A stretch of 64,000 nt of DNA from Ceriagrion tenellum (Eukaryota; Arthropoda; Insecta; Odonata; Coenagrionidae), in the NCBI GenBank assembly GCA_963169105.1, contig OY720636.1, positions 137,383,747-137,447,746 on the forward strand. Direction: 5' to 3'. Each line of letters starts with the position of its first letter. Position 1 is the first letter of the stretch. A program made the translations under genes and the position numbers. Below, one piece after another: positions 22,862 to 35,830 of this stretch. The notes beneath the pieces are model-generated. The model did no database searches. It was given only the letters and a program-made list of their open reading frames with translations, and had not been told where the DNA came from.

Positions 22862-23225
22862 CTGTTAGACCACTTGGAATACGCTGTCAGTATTTGGGAC
22901 CCTCATGAGGTGGGGTTTAAATCAGAGTTACAACGCGCGTAGAGAAGCTGAGTAAGATACATAAATGGCCTTTACGATAGTATTGTCAGTGTTACTGACC
23001 TCTTGCAACAACTGGGGTGGGAATTGCTCTCAGACAGTCGATAAAAAGTTAGACTTCTCTTTTTTGTAAATTCAAAACCAATTTATTTTCTGACGAAGTT
23101 ATTAATATCTTACGAACTCCAATAGACCACGATAGATTAGATCATGTAAAAAAATTAAGGAAATATGCTACAGAATGGACAGGTTTAAAATGTCGTCTTC
23201 CCGAGATCTAAAAGAGGTCACAATG
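22862..23225 (+). pseudogene. CR1/L2-like LINE, C-terminal relic
   Basis: The frame starting at 22862 gives LLDHLEYAVSIWDPHEVGFK, then RYINGLYDSIVSVTDLLQQL and GWELLSDSR, with three stops. This matches the conserved region after the RT domain (LEYA..VWDP, SVT.LL.ELGWE.L..RR). After a frameshift the reading FSDEVINILRTP and a final FPR..G.N piece follow. Only the C-terminal part is present, consistent with the 5' truncation usual for LINE copies. Confidence 0.75.
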
Positions 23226-23324
23226 GCTGAAAATGAGACCATGAAGTAGGCTAGCCTGCAGGTGGTGTAGTTGATTAAGTTGACCTGCTCCCTAATGCTT
23301 GTTTTTTAATCTGCCACGTAGCAC

Positions 23325-23530
23325 TAGCATCACGTTTTGCATGATCCCAGCATGACTCTTGTATCAATTTTGAATAGTTGTAATATTCATCAACACAAAT
23401 ATTTTCTGTAACATCGGTAACTTACCATTATCTAATGCATCTTGGTGAAAGTTACTTCTACACTATAGTTCATCTCGGTGATAACTCACCCGCTGCCAAA
23501 TATCCTTGAGGTGGCTTGCTGGGTAATATT
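23325..23530 (+). repeat. Repeat copy C (LINE 3' end)
   Basis: In LINE sense this copy lies on plus. It opens TGCATGATCCCAGCATGACT and ends with CTTGAGGTGGCTTGC. In reverse complement it aligns with copies A and B end to end. Confidence 0.6.
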
Positions 23531-24679
23531 TTGACGTGGATGGAATCTGTTATCTCGACCGCGTTGCCAAAGGAAGCGAAAGAATAGAAGTTTCACTTTT
23601 GGCCACAGGCTGAGCTGCACTCGAACCAGAGGTACGCACTGATTCTTAGTTTTCGTATTGTTACGATTCTATTTTTCCAACTTGAACGGAATCCCTTCCA
23701 TACCCTTCTATTAATAATTTGAGGCATTAGATAATAGTTTATTATACCTAAAGTACATGCCAAACTATGCTTAAACTAGAAAATCAGTACCACCTATCGT
23801 AAAGTTTGGAACTCTATTTATTTGCGGCCCTTTATTTAGGCAAAAGACAGTAGTAAGCGCATTAAGAGCCGCATCCTCGTACAGAAATCTTGATCGAACC
23901 AGTGTGTTCGCGGCAGAGATGGAGAAGAGCCCAGGCTGTGGAAGCTGTCGCGCAATTTGTGGCAATGGAGACCACAGAATAATGGGGAGAAAGACGAGAG
24001 TGAGAACCTGATCATGGATCGGGCTAAGGGGTTCAAGTAATACTGGAAGGCGACAGATAACGAAATGTGGGAGATGCCACTCAATGGTTGCGAACTATTC
24101 GTTTTAGTACCTCAATCTGTGGGAGTTTTAAGAGGGAATTTCGTCGACCTTTTCTTTCAGTCGGCTATGATATTCAGCTTATAAGGATTTGCTTGCTCAC
24201 ACTCAGGGTGTCGCTGAGAAAATTAACGAGTTCATAGCAGTGCTCATCATCAAAGGTTGTCAGCTTTCGCAGGTCCCTGGCGTCACCTCTCTCTGTCTTC
24301 CGCTTCACTATTCATCCTCACGTATCCTCCTCCTCCCTGTATGTCACTCAGCATCTTCCTTTCCCTTCCTCATCTTATGGGTTTCCTCTCCGCACTCCCT
24401 TCCAGAATATTCCGGAACAAATATTCCCTCCAAAGAACATGCTCGATCCGATTCCGCTGTCTATGTCGCATGGCGTTCCATGCCTTTTTCCCTCTTCCAT
24501 TCTCTCCAAGACCTACTCATTTCTCACCCTGTCTGACCACATGACTGTCTTCTTTGACTTCTTCAAGTGCCCCCTATACGTAAAGATTAGGGTAATGGCG
24601 TAGAAAGTGCAGATACATAACGATTATCTTTCAGATTGTGCGAAATTCCATAGGAGATAAATCGTTCACCTTGAGTGCT
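23531..24679. other. Non-coding stretch
   Basis: Open frames at 24189-24544 are Pro/Ser/Leu-rich translations of a pyrimidine-rich region and show no domain. Nothing else recognised. Confidence 0.5.
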
Positions 24680-24800
24680 TTAACCAGTTTAGCTACTGAG
24701 GCGTACTCATCCCTTGTGGATTTTTATGGCCTTTAAAGGGAACCGGGTTCGAGTCCAGATGAGGGTGGATGATTTTTCTCCTGCAGATTTTGCAGTCAAT
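24680..24800 (+). repeat. Possible tRNA-like SINE fragment
   Basis: A perfect B box (GGTTCGAGTCC, 24746-24756) follows an imperfect A-box-like stretch (TAGCTACTGAGG) by about 50 nt, and ATGATTTTT lies after it as in the SINE pairs. The body cannot be aligned confidently, so the call is tentative. Confidence 0.35.
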
Positions 24801-24849
24801 GTGCACTTGCGCGTGAGTCCGTAATTGTAATTCCGTGGCTAGTCCAGGT

Positions 24850-26559
24850 GTCCTCAAAATTTGTTTCTCCGAATCTCTATTTACCCGGAGTCTTATATTA
24901 CTTTTTTCAAAGTTGCGAACATTTTATCCCATTTTCCGTTGTCATAAACATTTATGTCTACGGAAGCTGTGCATATTTATTAAAATCCTCTCTAATTTCT
25001 TCTTTATGATTAACCTCAGAGATAACTGTACCCCCGGTTCAGTGATTCATTCTGAAATCAAACTGAGTCTCTGAAAGCACAACTTCTACTTTTTGTTCCA
25101 CTCGAAAGAGGAAGATATAAGTTTATTTTTAATTTTTTAAAAAAATAATAATTCTTTATTAATCTTATATTGAAGTACATTGGTCACAAAATAAAAGAAA
25201 TAAAAAGACATTAAAAACATACGGACTATCCATTGTACAAAAGATGTAATACACTTCACTCTATATGACATATACACCTTTGCATTAAAACACATGAAAA
25301 AAAGAAGAAAACCTCAAGCAAAGTAGATAGTTTCATGAATATTTTTAAACCTTAGGAGACCCTCTGAGCCACAACAGGCTCATCAGAAGGTACTCTCTAA
25401 TGTCAATGTAAAAAATTAAAATAAAACAAATAAAACAATAAAACGCTCACATTGCCATATTCGCACCGAGCGGTATAAATTAGTGGCCACACAATCAGTC
25501 TCCCAACCTCCCTAGATAATTGTGAATAATTGACCTAATAGTTAGAAAAATTTAGAATTTTTGTCACATTTATTTATAGGAAATAGGAATCACATTGATT
25601 TTCCCAAAGTTAGTGGGGAACTTTTCCGGTTTGCGAATTGTGAGCACAAGATGGTATAGCTTGACTTTCATTTTTATTAATCCTAATTTATGAATTTCTG
25701 TCGGAGTATTTACTGTTTTGGTGACCTCATTGTTTTCTGCTTTTTGCTGCCAGTTCAAACGCCTCTCCCCAGTTAGAATCACTAAGAGTTACATCCACCA
25801 CCATTTCTATCTGGATGGTATTAGTTGACAGTTTTGCCTTCCTGTTCAGTTTTTTTGTACCATTCTCATCCCCTTGTAATTTCTTTAATAATTTTCAAAT
25901 ATTCACGCATTATTACTCTGCTTTTATTTCTTCTCTTTCCAAAGTCATATTTTACTAACCTATGGACTGCATCAACTTCCTTTTATCACATTATCTTAGT
26001 GTTTAAAAATATCTTGAAGGTATTTTTCTCTTTCCAGTCTTACTTCTGTAGAAGTCATTTAAGTTGAAATAACCATGTTTAAGTGACCCAAGGGTTTAGT
26101 TACTATGAGCACTGGTATGTTGAGGGCTCGTAGTCAAGGGAACTGGACCGGTAGATAGTGACATAAGAAATGATTCGTGGCTATATGAAAGTGAAGAACA
26201 AATTGATTACAATTGGAGTACGTAATCGTTTCGGGGTGACCTCATAATAAAGCAAAAAGCGTATTTCCCACTACTACTCCATCACTTACCGTGATTTCAT
26301 AAGCCAATAATGTCGGTATTTTTACGTTTTAATTATTTCTATTTTCATCATAATCGAGATAGTATTTGTTAGAAATCGTAGTGCTAATATTTATTTGGGG
26401 AAGCGACCAACAGCTGATTTCGCTTGTACTATTAATCAGATCAGTGAGGGTTACTAAAATAATGGGGAAGAATGGAAATTAACTAATCTCCGACATTAGC
26501 CTTATATCAACCAAATATGTTGAGGGGTGTAAATTTTAATTTGATGGGCAGAGCACTGC
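24850..26559. other. AT-rich non-coding stretch, possible LINE tail at 25.1-25.5 kb
   Basis: At 25360-25400, read on minus, TGAGCC-TGTTGT-GGCTCA forms a small hairpin followed toward 25100 by A/T-rich sequence. This resembles the 3' ends of some LINEs, but no coding part is attached. Confidence 0.3.
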
Positions 26560-27560
26560 CCTTAGAGTGTTCTCCTCACAGCATTCGATCGGGGATCTGT
26601 ATTCCACCGTTAAGTATCCGCCACTGTCGGAATGAGAAACCTGTACTTTGGCCCGCGAACACTACTCCGATGTTAGAACTCGATTGCCCGTATTACGGCC
26701 GTGTGCAGATGACGGCACACCCCTCCATGGCCGGTTATGAAATCCTTCGCGTGGCATCGAATATTTTTCCCGAGGAAGTTGTCCACGCGACCCGCGTATC
26801 CCTTCCCTTTACCCTATTGCCTTGAGAACTTTGCATGATTCAAGATCGGAGCGTGTCTCCGCGCCACGCGAAAGAAAATCGAAACAAAAAAAAGATGTCT
26901 ACAGTGCAAAAAAAACGGACACGGACGTGTCGGGGGCGGATGGCGGTGAGGTGAGGGACGCGCGGGGGAAAGCGGGGACTTAATACGAGCATCAATCAAG
27001 TAACGAATCGCAAAAGAGTCGGGGGAGAGGGGGGGAGGAGGAGGATGGCTTTTTTTCTTAAGGGTGGCGGGGAGAAAGATGATGAATTTTCAAAAGTTTT
27101 ACCAAAGTTAGTCGGGCGGAGGATTTAGGTGATACCTTGAGAGGGTAAGGTTAGGGTGTGTAGGGGACGGGGGGGGGGGGTGGTGGAAGGAGGGGAAGGG
27201 GTTGTGAGGGTCGCGTCCATACTCTTCCCTCAACCTCCCCGCGCCCTCGAAAGAAGGCAAACTCTGTAGACGACCCAACTCTGTGCGCACGAACATGAGT
27301 GTGCGGGTGGGGGAGGGGAAAGGCGAGGGGGCGTTGGGGGGACGGTGCGCAAGAAAATTCTAAACGGGGGGTGGTTGGGTGTGTAAGGGGAGCAGTTATG
27401 CCCCCCTCCCTCTTCGCGAACGCATCTTTCATTAGCATACTAATGGAACGAGGCGGCGGACGCCATTGGACGTGCGCAGGGCGACCGACCGCTTCCGTGC
27501 CCGAGCCCTACCCACAATTCACCTCTCCTCTTCCCCTCCTTTCTCCCCCCCCCACATGAT
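26560..27560. other. GC-rich CpG block with G-runs
   Basis: CpG-containing sequence, with purine-rich G-runs at 27020-27050, 27160-27202 and 27300-27370. The open frames (26517-26825 and 27151-27559) have no domain and overlap on opposite strands. Could be a host regulatory region; no core promoter motif is asserted. Confidence 0.5.
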
Positions 27561-28065
27561 ACCCGCTATGTGCCGTGTTTCCCTCCCATATTCTTTGTTC
27601 ATCCTCCTCACGAAAGTTTACACCCTGAACTGAAAGCTCTTATTCTTTTAAAGCGATTTTAAAAAGAAATCACTGATTTCGTAGCTATGATCGGGTGGAC
27701 GTTAGAATACAGCAGGTGTGTTACGTTAAAATGCCCGCATTTTGACTCTCCTCTATCGTGGGTATTAATGCCTGAATTGCGGGGTCTCTTCTACTTGAAA
27801 TGTTTCGCAGGATTTTTTCTGTATGAATTGGTATCTGGGTACTTTCACGAATTAATGGTAATTGTAATACCCAGATGATTCTTGATCACATCATCTCCTC
27901 TAAACAAAATTATGCTTTTTTTATGGAGATAGGTCCAATATTAAATACGAACTTCCACTCCCTTTCGCCGTCAGTTCGCATTTTTACTTATGCCTCTTTT
28001 GAATCAAACTTCAAAAACTGTAATGTAAGCCTGGATGAATTGTTCAATTACATGCAAAATTAACT
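27561..28065. other. AT-rich non-coding stretch
   Basis: Nothing recognisable. Confidence 0.5.
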
Positions 28066-28150
28066 TTTATTGTAGGCCCGAAGAAGAATTAATGAATATG
28101 TGAAACATTGGTGAAAGAGGTATCAAATAGGTAATCAATTTTGGATATGT
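28066..28150 (+). repeat. Penelope-like element trace with hammerhead-like core
   Basis: The sequence contains GGCCCGAAGAAGAA, then a spacer, then GTGAAACATTGGTGAAA. Penelope-like elements carry a hammerhead ribozyme whose core is CTGANGA, stem II, GAAA. Here the first block is CCGAAGA (one change) and the second is intact GAAA. No reverse transcriptase is attached. The call rests on this short pattern. Confidence 0.4.
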
Positions 28151-31100
28151 ATCTCCGGAAATAAATCAATTTAGTAACAGCAATGCGAATCATTAAGTGT
28201 ATCTTAACGTGAGCAGTGAATGTTGGCATGTTCGTCTGCGTAGCACTCTCCTAGTTTCTGGTTTGATAGCGCATTGTTCTCATAACTGCTTTCCGGCATG
28301 CGCCCAGCGACCGAGGGAACCTTCGATGTTCTGATTTGAACTGGAACGAGTAATGCATGGCTGGAGTGGAATCCCCACTTGCACGATAAATGTAGATGTA
28401 TCGGGAAACAGTTTGAAATGAAGGAAAGATGGTAGAAGATATTATATTCAGTGCATTCAATGTTGAAACATTGTAAAACACTAAAAGTTGTAATTAATTG
28501 GTCATGGGGGCATGATGTGCAAAAGGATGACACCTTTTTTTATAAGGCTTCCGCGGCGGACAGGTACTTGCTCCATTTCTTCTTCCTAGATTGCAGCGGC
28601 CTCCTCGTTTTTCTGGTAGCATTTCTCCTTCTATGCCTGGGGTGTCTTCAGGTCGAAGATACACGCTCTCAGGTAAAGGATGAACGCTGTAAAAAAACGA
28701 TGCAGCTGGTATCCCGGGAGAAGAAATGTAGGCAGACTGCGCCATGGCAAATGAAAAAAAAAGTTTTAGAAATCGTTCATTCCAGCGAATTTATGCATCA
28801 ATAGTCTACGGCGCAATTGGCTGTTGCGTATCGTAATGCGAAGATTTGTTGGACGAAACACAGTGGGTCAAACGTGGACTGTTGCAATGGTGGAAAATGT
28901 TAAAATTAGCCACCTATTTCATTCTTAGTGAATTAAATCTTTCTCCGATCACCGTAATACCCACCAACCGTTCTTTGCTGACGTTTACCTCAGTTCATTT
29001 ATTGACCCGTGCTGCAACTTTGTCACTGTACCCATTTGTTGAATTGGAGACGCTAAGAAATCGTTGTATTGTTTTATATTTTCCTTAATTATTTCTTATT
29101 TCTGGCAACAAAATTTCGTCTTCATTTATGTAGAAAAGTTGGTGAAATATGACCCTGTCTTACATTTTAATCGGTATATAATTGGAGATGATGTATCAAC
29201 ATAGAAGACCGGGTCGAATGTAAATTTTATCCTGTGGAAAATTGCACGATTTATTATCTCATGATAAGTTCAGCAGATATCAGGCTTAGTGTAGCGGAAG
29301 CTCGTCATTATAAAAACAACTGAATCGCACTTTTCACGAAATTTAATGTACAATGCACAAAGCGCTTCAACTCGCAGAGTCATCTTCCATTAACAATTAC
29401 ATTTTTTTTTATAATTTCATGATAAGTAAAATCCGATCGATTTCGTGGGAATCTTCGGCATTCAAATATTACAGATTTGCCAAACTCTAATTTCAGTTTA
29501 AAGACCGAAACCTTGGACTTCTTGCTTAGTGGGGGACTTTATGAGACATCACTAACGTGGAAATCATTGCTACTATCCTGTTAGCAGCTAACCCTTCCTA
29601 TTATCGCTCTATTTCCTCACGCGGTATATGCCTTCATGTTAACACAATGCCTTTTCTTCCTCTTTACATCTAGACTAATGGTACCTTATAGCTAGATAGT
29701 TGCTTTCTGTTTCAGTTCTGATAAATACTATGTACTTATATGTCTTTGTTGAGTATAGGTATAAGAAAAATGGCTGAAAAATGGTAGGGTAAGGTATTCC
29801 AAATAAAGTGTGAAAAATACATCGTTTAAGTTTTATTTTATCATGTCACTTTTTCACAAAGTATCGCCTGACTCGATCCAACTTATAAAAATGGCTAGTT
29901 GAATTTAAGTTTGATCATATTCACATATCTTCCATAACTCTATAGATAGAGCCTAAGACTGTAGTCATTTTATGGAGAGTTCTTGAGATTACAAAGCTGT
30001 CAAGGCAGAATAAATGAATAGGTGTAGAATAAATACTTTTTATATGATGGAAATAACTATTTGATTAAAAAACTGGTATGAGATATGTATTTTCCTGATT
30101 AAAAAGATATCAACGCTGTATGGTTTTAGTATTTCAAAAGAAATGCGTTTTTTTAGCGTACTGCAGCCTTCTAGCGTAGAACTAAGAAATGTAAGAGAAA
30201 ACGTAAAAATTTTGTTTGTATGCGGCTTAAATGACTCAACTGGAGTTCTCATTTGCTGGGATATGCCATCAAAGAAAAGTCTTACTTTGTTCTGCGTAAA
30301 TGAAGAAAAAAGGAGAAAAGAGGCGGTGAACCAATGCCATTCAAAGGATGACTAACTTATTTCATATTTAATGTGAAAACATTTCTATAGTGGATGACTG
30401 ATGGACGTCCGATATACTCCTTTTAAACGTTACAAGAGATCAGGCGGGTGATCCTGATATTGATTGCAGTGGTTTGGAAATGGTCGGTTGGCTTGTGCCT
30501 TTTGATATCTAATTTACTTTATTTATTTATCTACAGATCCCAAAAACAGCTCTTCCAATCTTATATCTGGTGTATCGACGAACTACAGCGGACGGAGTAC
30601 ACATGTTCTGAATGGTGAAAAATCTATTCGACCTTCGACCATCGGATTAGCAGTTGAGGACTTTTCCCCGTCACCAATAGCACAAACGAATACCGAGGCA
30701 TTATTATTTACATTTTCCATAGCAGAACAAGGTCAATATTTTTAATCTGCGTCCAAATTCATAAGCATTCAAGGACACAAGGCCCAGCTTCAAAGCGAGG
30801 TGTCAAGGTGTCACCTCAAGAATGTATGAATTCGGATGTCCTCGCTCATAGTGCTACCATATATCAAACGATATTGCAATGAGAGAAATTTGAAGACTAT
30901 AAAATAACTGAGCTAGGATTTATGCAAGATCCGAATACATCCAAATGGTCATTTTATTTACGAAATCAAGCCATGTTTATTCCCAAAATTGCAAATACTT
31001 AGGATTAAGCTTATTCGTCACTCATTTTAGTAACATAATCATTTTCTTTAGAAGCTGATTTGTCAATGGTAATTAGCCTTGAATTCGCAGAAGATCAATC

Positions 31101-31449
31101 TTTGAGCCATAAAACATTTCATATGGCTGTTATTTAGATTGATTTTTTTGTCTGTACTTCTTAGCGTTTCTGTACATCTAAGCATCTTGCATTTCATTTC
31201 CAGTAGGAAGTAGTATTTTCGTTTTGACAAACAGTTTGGCCAATCATTATTTATAAACCATTTAATAAAGTAAAACTCCCAAAATGAAAATATACCGGGA
31301 AAACTAGTTTTAATTAGTGAAATAAAAGGAGAGATATTCACTCCAAGGGCATTTTTAAATATAAATGAATAAAGACACACATAACTAAGTATTTTAAGGA
31401 TAAATGGATGACTTACATCATTTAATAATGCATATAATTCGAAGTGTTT
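28151..31449. other. Three kilobases of AT-rich DNA without recognisable genes
   Basis: All open frames are 117 codons or fewer, overlapping and domain-free. Confidence 0.55.
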
Positions 31450-32345
31450 CCAATAATGTATTGAACCTCAACCATCGTAAATCATACCTTTTTCTTGACA
31501 TTAATAAGGCTTTCGAAACTCATGACTAAGATATCCTCTTAGATAAACCACATCGAAATGGAATCATTGGTATTGCAGTGCAGTGCTTTGAAATCTATTT
31601 ATTTTTACGTGCCCAGAGTAACTGCTACAGTGAATGTGAAATAACGAAGGCTGTTGTCCACCAAGTTCTACAAGGTTCGCTTCTGGGGCCTATCCTTTCC
31701 CTGGATATATCAACTATCTCTTGCATCAAAAATTTCACGGGACTGTGACTTCTTACTCAGAGGACATTGCTATAAATTAACCGTGGTGAATCCTGGAAAA
31801 GTTTTAGATGACAGATGGATATACAGATCTGGTATTACTCAGGAATCATCGCGATTAGAATAGACTATCTAAGCACAAAATCAAAATATATGATTTTAGA
31901 TCTATGCAAAATATATAACGAAAGCTGGAATATTGTGTGTCATTTCTCAGAATTTTTCATGGATAGCTGTTCTAATTGCCTCCCCATAGAAGGTGTTCCA
32001 GACGTAAAATACCTAGGGTTAATTATTGATTATAAATTAATATGAATTCAGCATGTCAACAATCTCACAATAACATACAAAACTGTCTTTCATAGTTATA
32101 TTTAATGCTAAATAAATGTCTTGTCTTTTCCTAAGGTCGTTTATCCAGCTCTTATAGTATCTATACAAGTTTCCCTCAATTGTGTGGGCCAAATTTGTGA
32201 AATTTGTGAAAATCCTTAAAAGTTTGGGGAGGAGTATACGAGAACACAATCCATACTTGTATATGCAAAAGAGAATTACGCGAATCATTATGCAGAACAC
32301 CAATCGTGTCATAATTTCCCATCTATTTTGAGTGAAACAACTTAC
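31450..32345 (+). pseudogene. CR1/Jockey-like LINE reverse transcriptase relic
   Basis: Readings in order on the plus strand: YLFLDINKAFETHD (the LDL.KAFDT.DH motif), DILLDKPHRNGI, VLQGSLLGPILSLD (the PQGS.LGP.LF.. motif), then TSYSEDIAI where the YADD box should be (about 31746-31772, now degenerate). These are followed by LSTKSKYMI and VPDVKYLGLIIDYKL. Traces of the C-terminal WGG..., Q.RIIRI region continue to about 32.3 kb. Many stops and at least two frameshifts. Old and inactive. Confidence 0.8.
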
Positions 32346-33589
32346 CGATTCGTTATTCGTAATTTTACAAAACTCTAAAAAAAATTTACCTAAGCAGTGG
32401 TAATATTATAATCCTGATTCCTTAGAATAATTTATAAGATTTGCGTGAAAAAATGAATCATTTTTATCTAAGACATATGGAACGCTAATTCAAAGGTGTT
32501 TTCGTTACATGCAAAAACATAGTTTATTTTCCCTCTGACGATATCAAAAATAAAAAAAAACTAGAATATTTCTTCGGGAGGTAAAAATGTGGTTACTTGG
32601 TATAATTGAATATTGAACTATTGTATAGCAATCGGCATGACATTTTTATGTTTTGTTGAGTAGAAACTGATTGATATGCATTCAAGTTGCTTTAAGTTTA
32701 GATGCATTTTATGTATTCAAAATTTTTAATCTTTTGTGTGCACTCAGGGACTCGACGATTATGATCATTCTGAACCAGCTCATTTCATTCTGTTATTGTG
32801 AGAAGTTTGGGATGTACACCCATGCTCATTCCGGTAGGAAATGCTTTCGTTTTCAAGCCGTCAAAAATAATCCTTTAAGGATTTTCAACAATGTCATGCA
32901 CTTGCCGCCTCCTCTATTCTCTCTTTTATTGCGGCTACAGTGTTTTGATTCTGTGACGACAATTTGATGTGTAGAAATTTTTTCCCGAGGTTTAGGGTTT
33001 TGTATCGTATCATTTAGCATTCTTTCCGTTCAGTTTTATAGTTTAGGATGTTCAGTCACATGCATTTTGTTCTTCTCTTTAATGTTTTGCCTGCGACGTA
33101 AACCCCATGGCAGAGCATCCAGTTGTTTATAGTCAGTGCCTTGAAAAATTCCCATTCGAGTGAAATTTCTCTGTTAGTAAAATGTACTTCTTCAATTTTT
33201 CGCAACCTCAAAGTATATTTTTACACCTTTAACGCGGTACAAAGCTTACATCCAAATCCCTCATTCAAAATTACTCTCCTCCAAAATAAATGTATTTAGT
33301 ATTTAATTCTGTTGTGACCATTATTTTCTCTTGGTGATCTTAGCTGTATCTGAGATTCTTAGCTGTTTAACCTCAGAGTAATTGTATTTAAACTGGTAGA
33401 TGAATACCAGAGCTATTCAGAAGTAATTACATCATATTTCTTTAGCATGACTACTTCTCTACTCAAAAATGTTGTGGACGCGGAAATAGCTCCATTTGAA
33501 ATCGTGGAAATAAATAATATCCGGTGTAATTACCCAGCCGTGTTATTGTTTAATCCCGACTGTGATTGCATATTACATCTCCCTCGGTG
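32346..33589. other. AT-rich non-coding stretch
   Basis: Nothing recognisable. Confidence 0.55.
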
Positions 33590-33880
33590 GAATTAGGGTG
33601 TCGGAGGGTCGAATCAGGGTCATTTTCAAAATAAAACAGCCGTCGCTGCTCGACCGACTTGTCCCCTCGACGACCCTGAGTCGCCCCGGCGACCTCCCTT
33701 GCAGCCGTAATCCCCCTCACTCCCTACACCTCCCGCGCTCACACACGTACTATGACACACAAAGCCACTGCCCCGTCGCCCATCGTCTCTTTCGAGCCCC
33801 CCCCCCCCACACCATCCCCGGCGTTTTCCTTCCTTTTCTCCTACTCCACCTATTCCTCCTCCCTCTTTCGCCTATGTCTC
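33590..33880. other. GC-rich, C-biased CpG block
   Basis: Short island with CpGs at 33600-33780 and a C-run at 33798-33808; translations are low complexity. Confidence 0.5.
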
Positions 33881-35409
33881 GCTAATGGGTCTGGAATTTT
33901 CATGGCGCTAAATACGAGAATTGAAAAAACACGGGATGGAAAAAGAGTATTTTTCTCTATTTTTCAGTTATTAGCTAATAACTGCGCTAATTGAAGTAAA
34001 ATGGGTTACTTATGTAGCAATCACGCGGTATTCGGCTTCCATGTGTATAAAATAGCGTTAAAAAAGTGCAAAACAGTGTGTAGAACTATGTGAGTATATT
34101 GTACTTTAAATTTAGTTTTCAATGGCTAACGCCTGTCATCAGTTATGCACTGTATCTTTTTTATTATCAGAGCTATAATAAATAGCTTTTAATGTAAATG
34201 GTTGGCTTAAACATAGTACACCCTTGAATTACTTCCCCATACCCGCCCACATTTGATGTAAAAATTTGTTACCACAGCTAATATAATTTATCCCTCAATA
34301 ATTGTAAATAATTCGAGCCTTTGCTCAGTCATAGCCTTTTCATTAATCATTCTATGTGATGAGAAGCTTATCATTCGGTTGAGTCACTTGCAGATTATAC
34401 AGAGGCCATTTAGAGTTTTGTTTTCGTGGACTTTCAAATGCAAATCTCTTTTTCTGACACATGAAATTGACCTTTTGAGCGACATTTCCTGACTGCACAA
34501 ACGAGCCCTGCCTTTCGTGTGCCCTGAATTTCCTTTTTTCTCCAATATATATCTTATATATCTTGTTAACCTTATCATGCTATGCATTGCCCTGTAAGCA
34601 TTCATGCTACCCTTCCCTACGGTAACATATTGCACTTAAGTTGTATCTGTTGTAATGTTGACTCCTCCCACAAGTCGCTACTTATTACCATGACCTGGCA
34701 TCCTATTGTAACTTTGGGCGTCCGTCTCCCAAACGATGTGCCAATAACGCTTTTAATCCTGCCATATTTCCGATAGCTCGAAATAATAGTGTGTATGTAG
34801 TTTTTACAATGGACGTGAGGAATTTTCCGGATAAAATAGACATATATGACCTTTGTCATTGCCCACCAATTGTAGTGGAAAAAGGAAAATAATGTGGCGG
34901 AAAACGGTTACATACTGAATTTGTTTCCCAAACTGTGCTCCGTGGAGCCCTTGAGGCTCCGCCTACGGTAGTTATGGAGATGAAAAAATTACAAAAATTT
35001 AATTGCTACTTCTATCTTACGTTTATTGCTATTGTTTTCTTTATTAATAAATACACGCCGTATTTATCGTTCTTCTCCATACGTATACTATATAACATTC
35101 CTCGTAGAGCGTGACTAAAACTAAACTCTAAATATTCCTTGGCGCTCCACGAGAAACTTTTGCTTCTAAAACGGATACGTGGCTGAAAAAGTTTGTGAAC
35201 TGCTGGCATAAGGGGAAGGAGGAAGGGCAGCGATTTGATTGGCCTCTGAACTTCAACGGATCAGAGCGCTACATCCCCCGAAGTTTGGTACCTTAATGCT
35301 GCATTTTCGCCCACACTTTTTTCTGCCACAAAACGCTCTGGTACTTTTCCCAAGAATTGATCATTTAATTAAGCTTTATCCTACTCTGGAATACTAAGCA
35401 AATTCCAGG
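33881..35409. other. AT-rich non-coding stretch
   Basis: Nothing recognisable. Confidence 0.55.
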
Positions 35410-35830
35410 CAATAATGCGAGATGCGGGTTATGGATCGGCTCCATTGCCCTTGCCCCAGGGCCCCCTCGCGCGCCCCTCCGTCCGCAAGTGTTTCATTTC
35501 CCCTGCCCAAATAGAGTCGTTTGTTTATCCCTCCCACCAACCCAACCCCCTCCCCCCACAAAAAACTCTCATCCCCTCTTTTCGTCTCCCCACTCCCGGC
35601 CAAACTCTTTCGTCACGTCCCACGCGTTCCAGTCGCCCCCTCTTGCCCTGGGATCCGCGCGTAATGAAGGGAAAGATGAATACATCGGGCCACGGAGCTC
35701 TATCGCCCGCCCCGTCCCGCCCCTCCTCCCCCACACACCTCCCGAGTGGAGAGGACCCTCCAAGCCGCACACCTGACATCTGCCGGGGGAAGAGTGCGAC
35801 GCAAAAGTCTGAGAGAGATACTAGGACGGC
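35410..35830. other. GC-rich, C-biased CpG block
   Basis: Pro/Ser-rich translations on plus (35415-35924, 169 codons) and Gly/Arg-rich ones on minus reflect composition. The plus frame has no recognised domain. Confidence 0.5.

Noticed and set aside
26517..26825. 102-codon frame at the edge of a CpG block
   Set aside because: Contains no recognised motif; might be an exon but has no supporting splice or start evidence.
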